Below, piece after piece: positions 56,480 to 64,000 of a stretch of 64,000 nt of DNA. Position 1 is the first letter of the stretch, and every line of letters starts with the position of its first letter. The position numbers and the translations under genes were made by a program. Under the pieces are notes generated by a model. That model was not told the DNA's origin. It did no database searches and saw only the letters and a list, made by a program, of their open reading frames with translations. Origin of the DNA: Gracilimonas sp040882225 (lineage in GTDB: Bacteria > Bacteroidota > Rhodothermia > Balneolales > Balneolaceae); the NCBI GenBank assembly GCA_040882225.1, contig JBBEBR010000012.1:1-64000 (forward strand), read 5' to 3'.

Positions 56480-58975
56480 ATGAATTACGGAAATTTTAAC
56501 ACCAGTAAACTTTCGATTTTACTGCTTGGGTTTGTTTTTGTTTTGGCGGGATGTAAAACCGCTGAACAAGCCTCAAAATCAAGCCGCTCTGGAGCAAGTG
56601 GGCCAGAGGCCAAAAAAGGCGAGCTAAAAAAATACAGTGAAGTTATTACCAAAGAAGCTGAAAGTGATGAGGGCTTATTCACTGTTCATAAAGTAGAAGA
56701 CAAATTCTACTACGAAATACCAGACTCAGCTTTAGGGCGCGAGATGTTACTGGTAAGCCGTGTAGCAAAAACAGCCGATAATATTGGATACGGTGGTGAA
56801 AAATTAAATACTCAAGTTGTTCGATGGGAGAAAAAAGACAAGAATATTCTTCTTCGCCATGTTTCTTTCGAAAACGTTGCAACCGATACCTTACCTATTT
56901 ACGAAGCGGTACGAAATTCCAATTTTGAGCCGGTTATCGCTTCCTTTAGTATAGAGGCTTTGAATGAAGATACAACTGGAACTGTAGTTGAGATTACCAG
57001 CTTATTCAGCACAGATATTCCTTCTTTGGGCCTGCAAAACGGCCGCCGCCAGGCATATCAGGTTAGAAGAGTAGATGCAAACCGTACTTTTATCGAGCAC
57101 ATCAACAGTTATCCTGAAAATATCGAAGCCCGTAACTTAATCACCTATGATGCTGGCAAACCCCCGTCAAATTCCGCTACCGGAACTATTTCTCTGGAAA
57201 TAAACCATAGTATGATTCTGCTTCCGGCGGAACAAATGCGCTCTCGTAATTATGACGAAAGAGTTGGTTTTTTCAGTGTGCAAAAAACCGATTTTGGTTC
57301 TACTGAGCATCGTGCAAAACCTATTCAGCACATTACCCGCTGGAAATTAGTGCCTAAGGATAAAGAAGCTTATTTACGTGGTGAACTGGTAGAGCCTGAA
57401 AACCCTATTATCTACTATATAGACCCGGCAACTCCAAAAGAATGGCGGGAACCATTGAAACAAGGTGTAAATGACTGGCAAGTTGCTTTTGAAGCAGCTG
57501 GTTTTAAGAATGCCATTTATGCGAAAGATCCTCCTACAAAAGAAGAAGATCCTGAGTTCAGCCCCGAAGATGTACGGTATTCTGTGATTCGTTATTTCGC
57601 TTCTCCTATTCAAAACGCTTATGGGCCTCATGTTCATGATCCACGATCCGGACAGATTCTGGAAAGTGACATTGGTTGGTATCACAATGTGATGAATTTG
57701 CTGCGCAACTGGTTCTTCATCCAAACTGCGGCTGCAAACCCTGAAGCACGTTCCGTACAGTTTGATGATGAAGTGATGGCTGAACTTGTTCGCTTTGTTT
57801 CTGCTCATGAAGTTGGCCACACGCTTGGTTTCCCCCATAACTGGGGCTCAAGCCATGCTTACACGGTAGCTCAGCTTCGTGATCCTGAATTTACCTCAAC
57901 TCATGGTACTGCCCCATCCATTATGGATTATGCCCGCTTTAATTATGTGGCACAGCCTGGTGATGGTGTTACCAACTTCTATCCCGCAGTAGGTGAATAC
58001 GACAAATGGAATGCGAAATGGGGTTATACCTGGTTTCCGGAGGATATGAGCACCGAAGAAATTGAAAGAACCTTAAACGAGTGGACAAAAGAAAGAGCAG
58101 ATGATCCTGCTTATTTTTATGGCCGCCAAACAGGCAGTAAAATTGATCCACGGTCTCAAAACGAAGATTTAACTAACGATGCTTTAGAAGCCGGTGAGTT
58201 AGGCCTTGCCAATCTTCAGGTTATCACGCAAAATCTAATAGACTGGATTGGTGAAGATGGTAAAAGCTATACCGACCTGAATGAATTGTATTCTAATATT
58301 ACCGGGCAATGGTATCGATATATGGGCCACGCTCTGAGCAATATTGGTGGTGTATACGAGAATCATAAAACCTTCGATCAGGAAGGTGTGGTTTATGAAC
58401 CTGTCGACAAAGACACTCAAAAGCGTTCGGTTGCATTCTTGAATAAACATGCCTTCAGTACCCCAACATGGGCTTTCAATTCTGATATTCTTGATCGTGT
58501 GAATCAATCTACCGCCGTTGATAACTTCCGTAACTCACAGCAAAATGTGTTGAATCAGGTTGTTGATGCTCAGCGAATAGCGCGGCTTATTGAGTTTGAG
58601 CGACGTTCAAATGGCGACGTTTACACGGTTTTCGAAATGATGGATGATGTTCGAAATGGCATTTTCAGTGAAGTACGTTCCAACAGCAACATAAACGTAC
58701 ACCGCCGAAATCTGCAACGCGCTTATATTGAGAGGCTGGAATCGTTAATGACGGATGAACTGCCTAATATCTCCGCAAACTTCCGCCGGTTTCTTGGCTG
58801 GACAAGTGTTGATGTAAGTCAATCTGATATTCGTCCGGTTGTAAGAAATCAGTTAAGCATTTTGAACCGCGATCTTGATCGTGCTTTAAGAAGTGGTGGA
58901 TTTGATCGAAGCACCAGAACCCATCTCGAAGATGCAAAAATCCGAGTTGAAAATATTCTGGATCCCAATAATTAA
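56480..58975 (+). CDS. Zinc-dependent metalloprotease lipoprotein (DUF5117/DUF4953 family)
   Basis: The 831-residue protein has the lipobox LAGC (cysteine about 25). An N-terminal DUF5118-like segment follows (KYSEVITKEAESDEGLFTVHK), then a DUF5117-type beta domain (REMLLVSRVAKTADNIGYGG). The catalytic domain carries the zinc motif HEVGHTLGFPHN near residue 442, with the met-turn-like SIMDYARFNYV near 480. This is a metzincin-like arrangement. It should act at the cell surface or periplasm. Location directly after susCD suggests it supplies peptides for import. Confidence 0.88.
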   Translation: MNYGNFNTSKLSILLLGFVFVLAGCKTAEQASKSSRSGASGPEAKKGELKKYSEVITKEAESDEGLFTVHKVEDKFYYEIPDSALGREMLLVSRVAKTADNIGYGGEKLNTQVVRWEKKDKNILLRHVSFENVATDTLPIYEAVRNSNFEPVIASFSIEALNEDTTGTVVEITSLFSTDIPSLGLQNGRRQAYQVRRVDANRTFIEHINSYPENIEARNLITYDAGKPPSNSATGTISLEINHSMILLPAEQMRSRNYDERVGFFSVQKTDFGSTEHRAKPIQHITRWKLVPKDKEAYLRGELVEPENPIIYYIDPATPKEWREPLKQGVNDWQVAFEAAGFKNAIYAKDPPTKEEDPEFSPEDVRYSVIRYFASPIQNAYGPHVHDPRSGQILESDIGWYHNVMNLLRNWFFIQTAAANPEARSVQFDDEVMAELVRFVSAHEVGHTLGFPHNWGSSHAYTVAQLRDPEFTSTHGTAPSIMDYARFNYVAQPGDGVTNFYPAVGEYDKWNAKWGYTWFPEDMSTEEIERTLNEWTKERADDPAYFYGRQTGSKIDPRSQNEDLTNDALEAGELGLANLQVITQNLIDWIGEDGKSYTDLNELYSNITGQWYRYMGHALSNIGGVYENHKTFDQEGVVYEPVDKDTQKRSVAFLNKHAFSTPTWAFNSDILDRVNQSTAVDNFRNSQQNVLNQVVDAQRIARLIEFERRSNGDVYTVFEMMDDVRNGIFSEVRSNSNINVHRRNLQRAYIERLESLMTDELPNISANFRRFLGWTSVDVSQSDIRPVVRNQLSILNRDLDRALRSGGFDRSTRTHLEDAKIRVENILDPNN

Positions 58976-58993
58976 TTCCCGTTTTTTGTTTTC

Positions 58994-59025
58994 AAAGCCC
59001 TCTGAATTTTCAGGGGGCTTTTTTT
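58994..59025 (+). terminator. Rho-independent terminator after the metalloprotease
   Basis: The stem AAAGCCCTCTGA / TCAGGGGGCTTT has a four-base loop and one G-U pair, followed by T residues. It ends the metalloprotease transcript, about 120 bases before the next start codon. Confidence 0.88.
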
Positions 59026-59142
59026 ATGTCTGAAAGAGTAGCCTCTTAATTTGTGGTCATAGCTGATTTCGACCTATTAAAAAATCCATTATTTTGTCAC
59101 CGGTGGCCTAACTATTCATCATTTTGTTTAACATATTTGGTT

Positions 59143-60009
59143 ATGGAATCATTAATCGATTTTTTTGAAGTTGTTCCCACCTCTTTTAGGGCAACAGTTC
59201 TAATTGGCGGTATTTTCCTCTTTTGGGTGATGGAAGGGGTGATTCCGCTTTTTCAATTCAACTACAAAAAATATCGCCATGCTGGAATCAACCTCTTCTT
59301 TACGCTCTGTACCGCAATTATAGGTTTTGGCCTTGCCGGAGTTTTGTACTGGGTCTCCATGTATGTGGCTGAAAATGAGATAGGATTGCTTTACCTGGCA
59401 GAAATGCCGCTATGGTTACAGATAATTATTGGAGTGATGCTGCTCGATTTAATCGGTGCCTATTTTGCTCACTGGACAGAGCATAAAGTAAAGTGGATGT
59501 GGAAATTTCATCTCGTGCATCACTCCGATACAACTGTGGATGTCACCACTGGACTGCGTCATCATCCCGGTGAAACTGTGATTCGTATATCATTCACTAT
59601 TTTTGGAGTAGCCGTTGTTGGAGCACCGATTGGAATTGTCTTTTTATATCAAAGTTTGTCTGTGTTGTTTGCCCATCTGACGCACGCCAACATCAGAATG
59701 CCTGTTAAGGTAGATCGTGCGCTTTCATGGGTTTTTATTACACCGCTGATGCACAAAGTTCACCATCATTACACGCAGCCCTTAACAGATACCAACTACG
59801 GAAACATTTTCTCTATTTGGGACCGGCTATTCAGAACCTTTGCCCAAGTTGATAATACAGCTGAATTAAAATATGGAATTGATACCCATATGAATCCCAA
59901 GGAAAATGATAATCTTGGGAATTTGCTCAAGATTCCATTTCAGCAATACCGGCCGCCGGTAAACTCAAAATTCGGTGAAAAGGAGCTGAAGAAGAAGGAT
60001 AATTCTTAG
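59143..60009 (+). CDS. Fatty acid hydroxylase / sterol desaturase family membrane protein
   Basis: This is a membrane di-iron oxygenase. I choose ATG 59143 (MESLIDFFEVVP). The open frame begins at GTG 59053, but the 30 extra residues are hydrophobically irregular and unlike the family. The 288-residue product has about four membrane helices and the histidine clusters HWTEH, HLVHHS, HH near GLRHHPGE, and HKVHHHY, which ligate the iron pair. The C-terminal TNYGNIFSIWDRLFRTF is characteristic. The substrate is unknown; lipid or carotenoid hydroxylation is likely. It is convergent with the symporter gene. Confidence 0.87.
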   Translation: MESLIDFFEVVPTSFRATVLIGGIFLFWVMEGVIPLFQFNYKKYRHAGINLFFTLCTAIIGFGLAGVLYWVSMYVAENEIGLLYLAEMPLWLQIIIGVMLLDLIGAYFAHWTEHKVKWMWKFHLVHHSDTTVDVTTGLRHHPGETVIRISFTIFGVAVVGAPIGIVFLYQSLSVLFAHLTHANIRMPVKVDRALSWVFITPLMHKVHHHYTQPLTDTNYGNIFSIWDRLFRTFAQVDNTAELKYGIDTHMNPKENDNLGNLLKIPFQQYRPPVNSKFGEKELKKKDNS

Positions 60010-60020
60010 AAAAAATCACC

Positions 60021-61766
60021 TCATTTAGTAAGTGTCTCCTGCTTACGTGGCCAAAGTAAACTCACTCCAATCCCCACCACAATCACCACAAAAGTTCCCA
60101 CGGGATTCAACCATAAAAACTCAATGGCTTTGGTATATCCATCGGGTGTAATTTCCCAGGGGAAAAAGAAGGAATAATCGGAAGTAGCGGCGTTGTAGAA
60201 GAGCCGGTCAAAAGAGAATACCGCCAGCATCCCAGAAATCAATCCGGTTAAGGCACCATTACCATTCGCTTTTTTAACCCACAACAACAGAATAAATACA
60301 CCCAAAATAGATCCATAAAAATAACTTCCGATTTGGTTTACCAGCTCAATAATAGATTTGGTTTCACCCATCAGTAAAGCTGAGAGGGTTGCGAGTGCTC
60401 CCCAGAAAATGGTTATTTCCCGTGATGATTTCACATAATGAGCCTCCTCGCTTTCTTTGCCTCGTAACCGACGATACCAATCTACAATTGAGACGGTAGT
60501 GAGGGCATTCAACTCGCTGTCGATGCTACTTAAGGCGGCCGCGAAAATTCCGGCAACAATCAAACCAATAACTCCTACAGGAACATGATTAAGCACGAAG
60601 TAGGGAAAAATATAATTAGTGTCATTTACATCAGCCTGCCTGATTTCAGCCTGAAGAGACAGCTCCGCATTTCGGGCTTCATTCAAAGAGGCATCAGTTT
60701 CAATAAATAAAGCCTGGGATTCTCTATCACGATTTTTAGCTGCTAAAAACGCGGACTCTCTGCGTTGTGAATGGGAGATTTCATACTGTGATTTTATTGC
60801 CCGCTCTTCAATTCGCTGTTGCTCGGTTTGAGCCACATTATCTGCCGCGCGGAATGAAATTGGAGCAGGGTTGAAAATGAAGAATACGTACAACATCACC
60901 CCAAGCAAAAGAATAAAGAACTGCATGGGCACTTTAGCGTAGGCCGTCATCAGCAATGATTTTCGGGCGTTTTTGACAGAGTCTGTAGTGAGGTAACGTT
61001 GTACCTGCGTTTGATCGGTTCCGAAATAAGAGACCATGAGGAAAAAAGCGGCAATTACTCCACTCCATATATTATATTTTTCACTCAGATTGAAGCTCAA
61101 ATCTAACGCAGTGAGCTTGTCGAGGCTGCCGGCAAGATATAAAGCATCGCCAAACTCTATTTCTTGAGGTAGGGAAAATATGATCAGGAAAAAACAAAAA
61201 ATAAGCCCGAAAAACATGATTAGCATCTGTTTTACATCGGTTTGAATAACACCTGCAATTCCTCCAACCATGGTGTAAAGTGTGGCGATAATCCCAATTA
61301 CCAGAATGGTGATGCTGAGTGGTAATCCCAATAACAGTGCAAGTACATAAGAGGGAGCAGCAATTACAACGCCTAACGCCAAACCCCGTGAAATCAAAAA
61401 TAATCCGCTGGTAACTAAGCGGGTTTTCAGTCCAAAGCGTTCTTCAAGAACTTCATAGGCGGTAAAATTTTTCATTTTACTGAAAAACGGAACCAGCACC
61501 ACACAGATAAAGATCATGGCAAAAGGAATGGCGAGATAAGTTTGCACAAACCGCATATCCTCCACATAAGCGATACCGGTGGTGCCAATAAAAGTGATGG
61601 CGGAAGCCTGTGTGGCCATTACTGAAAGTCCGGCAGCCCACCATGGCATTGAGCGGTTAGCGAGTAGATAACCTTCGATAGTGGAAGCATCCTTTCCCCG
61701 ACGGGTTCCATCCCAAATAGTGTAGGCCAGAAATGCGATTAAAATTCCCCAGTCAATCCAGCCCAT
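60021..61766 (-). CDS. Sodium:solute symporter (SSS family)
   Basis: The 581-residue protein has about thirteen membrane segments. The SSS core begins with DWGILIAFLAYTIWDG and includes MPWWAAGLSVMATQASAITF near 41-60, the sodium-site region, and ALSSIDSELNALTTVSIVDW near 410. A 60-residue hydrophilic insert (about 310-370, SQYEISHSQRRESAFLAAKN) with coiled-coil character splits the core. The substrate cannot be assigned; related FCB members are annotated as sodium/glucose or sialic acid transporters. The 39-residue gene directly upstream overlaps its translation start region. Confidence 0.88.
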   Translation of the reverse strand: MGWIDWGILIAFLAYTIWDGTRRGKDASTIEGYLLANRSMPWWAAGLSVMATQASAITFIGTTGIAYVEDMRFVQTYLAIPFAMIFICVVLVPFFSKMKNFTAYEVLEERFGLKTRLVTSGLFLISRGLALGVVIAAPSYVLALLLGLPLSITILVIGIIATLYTMVGGIAGVIQTDVKQMLIMFFGLIFCFFLIIFSLPQEIEFGDALYLAGSLDKLTALDLSFNLSEKYNIWSGVIAAFFLMVSYFGTDQTQVQRYLTTDSVKNARKSLLMTAYAKVPMQFFILLLGVMLYVFFIFNPAPISFRAADNVAQTEQQRIEERAIKSQYEISHSQRRESAFLAAKNRDRESQALFIETDASLNEARNAELSLQAEIRQADVNDTNYIFPYFVLNHVPVGVIGLIVAGIFAAALSSIDSELNALTTVSIVDWYRRLRGKESEEAHYVKSSREITIFWGALATLSALLMGETKSIIELVNQIGSYFYGSILGVFILLLWVKKANGNGALTGLISGMLAVFSFDRLFYNAATSDYSFFFPWEITPDGYTKAIEFLWLNPVGTFVVIVVGIGVSLLWPRKQETLTK

Positions 61767-61886
61767 TTATGGTGTGTTGAAGGTTGAAGTGAACCACCAG
61801 AACATCAAAATAAATAAGACACCACAAATGGCAACAGCCGTATAGTTCTTGAACCAATTGGTTTCTTTAGCGGGTTTTTCTTCCAT
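61767..61886 (-). CDS. 39-residue membrane micro-protein coupled to the symporter
   Basis: The frame starts at ATG 61886 on the minus strand and ends with TAA at 61769-61767, immediately followed by the symporter ATG (TAAATG, no spacing). The product begins MEEKPAKETNWFKNYT, then one hydrophobic helix (AVAICGVLFILMFWWF). Tight coupling and single-pass topology suggest a small accessory subunit of the transporter. I recall short accessory proteins upstream of SSS genes in this group, but the exact family is not known to me. Confidence 0.75.
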   Translation of the reverse strand: MEEKPAKETNWFKNYTAVAICGVLFILMFWWFTSTFNTP

Positions 61887-61925
61887 GATCGATAATAGCC
61901 ATTGTGGGGTATTTTTGAAAGGGCA

Positions 61926-62642
61926 TTAGATGATAAGTTCATCAATCACTTTAAAACTCTCTTTTCCGCAGTTCAGCAGTAAATCGAGAATGCTTGCTCT
62001 GGGAAAGAATGGTTTATAAGCCTGTCGGTATTCCGGATGAATTTCCAAGGCATCGACCACGTTTCTGCTTTGCCTTTGATAATTTTTGGATTGATGTTCG
62101 AGGTACAAAATGTCGGCACCGATATTCTCCGTAAAAATATCAGGGAAAGTATCATACTCCGGAATGTTACTCGCCAATTCAGGCTGAAGATCAAGCTCCA
62201 GATAAACCATCATCCTGCCAAAAAAGTATAGGTCAAAATCGAGAAGTTTTTCAAATTGTGATGCAGCTTCAAAATCGGCTCGAAGCTCATCCACATAAAA
62301 ATCGAAATAAGTTGCTGTTCGGTAATTATGGTAGATGGCATTCCACATCGGCTCCAGCCAATCGCGCGAGTGATCAATTCTCACATCTTTGATCGCAGAT
62401 TCTTTATCCTCAGTCATTATGGGCAGGTTAATCCACTGCAGGCCATTTTCACCCCGAATTTCTGTACGATGAGTGCGCCCCTTTCGAGACCATTTCTCCA
62501 CATCTTCCCATACAACACGATCGGCTTTTAACATAGCAGCGAGATCATATAAATTAGGAGCAAATTGGGGTTGTAGCAGAGCGAGGCGCAATGGAAAATT
62601 TTGGATTTTGAATGTTGAATTGAAACTTAGCCAATTCAACAT
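61926..62642 (-). CDS. WbqC-like family protein
   Basis: The protein has the WbqC opening RLALLQPQFAPNLYDLAAM, then VVWEDVEKWSRKGRTHRTEIRG and LQWINLPIMTE. WbqC proteins are linked to sugar and lipopolysaccharide loci, and their reaction is not settled. The first ATG at 62642 lies inside a perfect palindrome and adds 17 atypical residues. A TTG at 62591 (MRLALLQPQ) matches the usual family start better. With that start the product is 221 residues. It is 39 bases downstream of the micro-protein start on the same strand. Confidence 0.8.
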   Translation of the reverse strand: MLNWLSFNSTFKIQNFPLRLALLQPQFAPNLYDLAAMLKADRVVWEDVEKWSRKGRTHRTEIRGENGLQWINLPIMTEDKESAIKDVRIDHSRDWLEPMWNAIYHNYRTATYFDFYVDELRADFEAASQFEKLLDFDLYFFGRMMVYLELDLQPELASNIPEYDTFPDIFTENIGADILYLEHQSKNYQRQSRNVVDALEIHPEYRQAYKPFFPRASILDLLLNCGKESFKVIDELII

Positions 62643-62649
62643 TCAAAAT
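62605..62649. repeat. Perfect palindrome at the wbqC-gltX divergent junction
   Basis: ATTTTGAATGTTGAATTG (62605-62622) is an exact inverted copy of CAATTCAACATTCAAAAT (62632-62649) with a nine-base loop. It sits between two divergent genes and covers the first annotatable ATG of the WbqC gene. The word family 'TTTGAATGTTGAATT' is common between genes in Bacteroidota. Confidence 0.8.
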
Positions 62650-62721
62650 TTAGCATTTAAAATTTCTTATCTTAGAGACAAGAAAAAATGAATGAAAACA
62701 TCACTAAAACAGAGAAGCTAA

Positions 62722-64000
62722 ATGAGCGTTCGTGTACGATTTGCGCCATCACCAACAGGATTTTTACACATTGGCGGATTAAGAACTGCCTTTTATAATT
62801 ACTTATTTGCCCGGCATAACAACGGAAAATTCATTCTTCGAATTGAAGACACCGATCAGGCTCGTTTTGTTGAGGACGCCGAACAGGATATAATTAAATC
62901 TCTGGAATGGGCAGGAATGACCATTGATGAAGGTCCGGGAAAAGGCGGAGATTTTGGCCCGTATCGACAAAGCGAACGCAAAGATTTATATCATAAATAT
63001 GCCGAACAGTTGATAGAATCCGGTGCGGCATATTACGCTTTCGATACGGTGGAAGAAATTGATGAGATGCGTGAACGCCTGGAAAAATCCGGAAACCCTT
63101 CTCCAAAATATGATTCTATTACTCGTCAGTCTATGAAGAACAGCCTCACTCTATCGAAGGATGAAGTGGAGCGCAGGTTGGAAGCGGGCGACGAATATGT
63201 GGTGCGGCTGAAAGTACCCCGTCGCGAAACCGTTAAGTTTGAAGATGAAATTCGTGATATCGTTTCTTTTGATACCGCCGGACTCGACGATCAGGTTTTG
63301 CTGAAATCGGATGGAATGCCGACATACCATTTGGCGAATGTGGTGGATGATCACACCATGGAAATCACACATGTAATTCGGGGTGAAGAGTGGCTGAGCA
63401 GTGCTCCCAAGCATATTTTGCTTTATCAGGCTTTTGGCTGGGAGCCTCCGGTGATGGCGCACTTGCCATTAATAATGTCGCCAAGTGGTGGAAAGCTCTC
63501 CAAACGAAAAGCGGAAAGTGAAGGAATTCCGGTGAATACCAAAGATTATATCTCCGGTAACTACGAGCCGGAAGCATTGATGAATTTTCTCGCCTATTTG
63601 GGATGGAGTCCGGGCGATGATTCCGAAATCCATGACTTGAAAGAACTTTGTAATCTGTTTACGCTCGACCGTGTGAGCAAAGGCGGCGCTGTTTTCAATT
63701 ACAAAAAACTGATGTGGTATAACGAGAATTATATCCGCAAAACACCGGCTGAAGATCTGGAGCCAAGAGTAAAAGACCTGGCTCTGAAGTTAGGATATAA
63801 TATTAAGTCAGATGAATATCTTACAACGGTAGTTGAACTGCTGCACGAGCGGGTTTCAAAAGTGGATGAGTTTGTAAGTATGGGCGCTTTCTTTTTTGAG
63901 GCGCCAAAATCGTATGATGAAAATGCCCTCAAAAAGTGGAAAGATGACAGTCCCGGGTTGGTAAAAGCGTACAAAGCAAAAATTGAAGATTTACCTGAAA
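62722..64000 (+). CDS. gltX: Glutamyl-tRNA synthetase (5' part, cut by window end)
   Basis: It charges tRNA-Glu. The frame opens at ATG 62722 and stays open to the end of the window, about 426 codons of an expected 500 or so. The class I HIGH motif appears as HIGG in FAPSPTGFLHIGGLRTAF at about 7-24. FILRIEDTDQARFVEDAEQD follows, then the KMSKS-type loop as KLSKRKAESEG near 253. A glutamate/glutamine-discriminating form cannot be excluded if tRNA-Gln is charged indirectly. A TATCTTAG at 62668-62675 fits a phylum-type -7 promoter element. Confidence 0.96.
   Translation, partial: MSVRVRFAPSPTGFLHIGGLRTAFYNYLFARHNNGKFILRIEDTDQARFVEDAEQDIIKSLEWAGMTIDEGPGKGGDFGPYRQSERKDLYHKYAEQLIESGAAYYAFDTVEEIDEMRERLEKSGNPSPKYDSITRQSMKNSLTLSKDEVERRLEAGDEYVVRLKVPRRETVKFEDEIRDIVSFDTAGLDDQVLLKSDGMPTYHLANVVDDHTMEITHVIRGEEWLSSAPKHILLYQAFGWEPPVMAHLPLIMSPSGGKLSKRKAESEGIPVNTKDYISGNYEPEALMNFLAYLGWSPGDDSEIHDLKELCNLFTLDRVSKGGAVFNYKKLMWYNENYIRKTPAEDLEPRVKDLALKLGYNIKSDEYLTTVVELLHERVSKVDEFVSMGAFFFEAPKSYDENALKKWKDDSPGLVKAYKAKIEDLPE

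Noticed and set aside
59053..59142. GTG start for the fatty acid hydroxylase
   Set aside because: The 30 extra residues are unlike the family, whereas ATG 59143 gives the expected N-terminus.

Overview
The window looks like chromosomal DNA of a free-living, low-to-moderate GC bacterium of the Bacteroidota/FCB group. Balneolota or a close relative is the best guess from sequence style alone. Signs of this are a SusC/SusD outer-membrane pair, a very large LamG protein ending in a type IX secretion (T9SS) sorting domain with the 'NYPNPFNPTT' motif, TAnnTTTG-like promoter elements with mostly weak Shine-Dalgarno sites, menaquinone biosynthesis (UbiE/MenG), and a compact division/cell-wall (dcw) cluster without murF. 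MurE carries the DNPR motif, which implies meso-diaminopimelate peptidoglycan. I see no rRNA, tRNA, CRISPR array, phage or intact insertion sequence.

Layout. 0.4-10.1 kb: an orphan ECF sigma factor, acetyl-CoA synthetase, alanine dehydrogenase, DNA ligase LigA, a RodZ-like protein, ComF and a histidine phosphatase. 10.2-19.7 kb: an AT-rich accessory island of six-bladed beta-propeller proteins. It has six intact genes, one gene broken by a stop and a frameshift, and one decayed C-terminal stump. One small cysteine-rich peptide gene with a double-glycine-type leader sits among them, together with the stub of a C39 leader peptidase. 19.8-22.6 kb: a tight ubiE-fabZ-panB-surE operon. 22.6-29 kb: a lipase-like hydrolase and its partner, a GNAT protein, and the 1,197-residue five-LamG T9SS substrate. 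29.2-44.7 kb (minus strand): mraZ-rsmH-ftsL-ftsI-murE-mraY-murD-ftsW-murG-murC-ftsQ-ftsA-ftsZ, with a clear triple MraZ box upstream and palindromic repeats in two of its junctions. 45-51.6 kb: a DmpA-type peptidase, PriA with a degenerate second zinc site, ScpB, RluB and an alpha/beta hydrolase. 51.7-59 kb: SusC, SusD and a secreted zinc metalloprotease, suggesting peptide acquisition. 59-64 kb: a fatty-acid/sterol hydroxylase, an SSS symporter with a 39-residue membrane micro-protein encoded directly upstream, a WbqC-like protein, and the first 426 codons of gltX, which runs off the window.

The most interesting locus is the 10.2-19.7 kb island. An exported-peptide leader, a residual peptidase of the kind that removes such leaders, and many paralogous surface propeller lipoproteins in different states of decay suggest a rapidly evolving peptide export or perception system. 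Family and motif statements below come from reading the translations; no database search was run.
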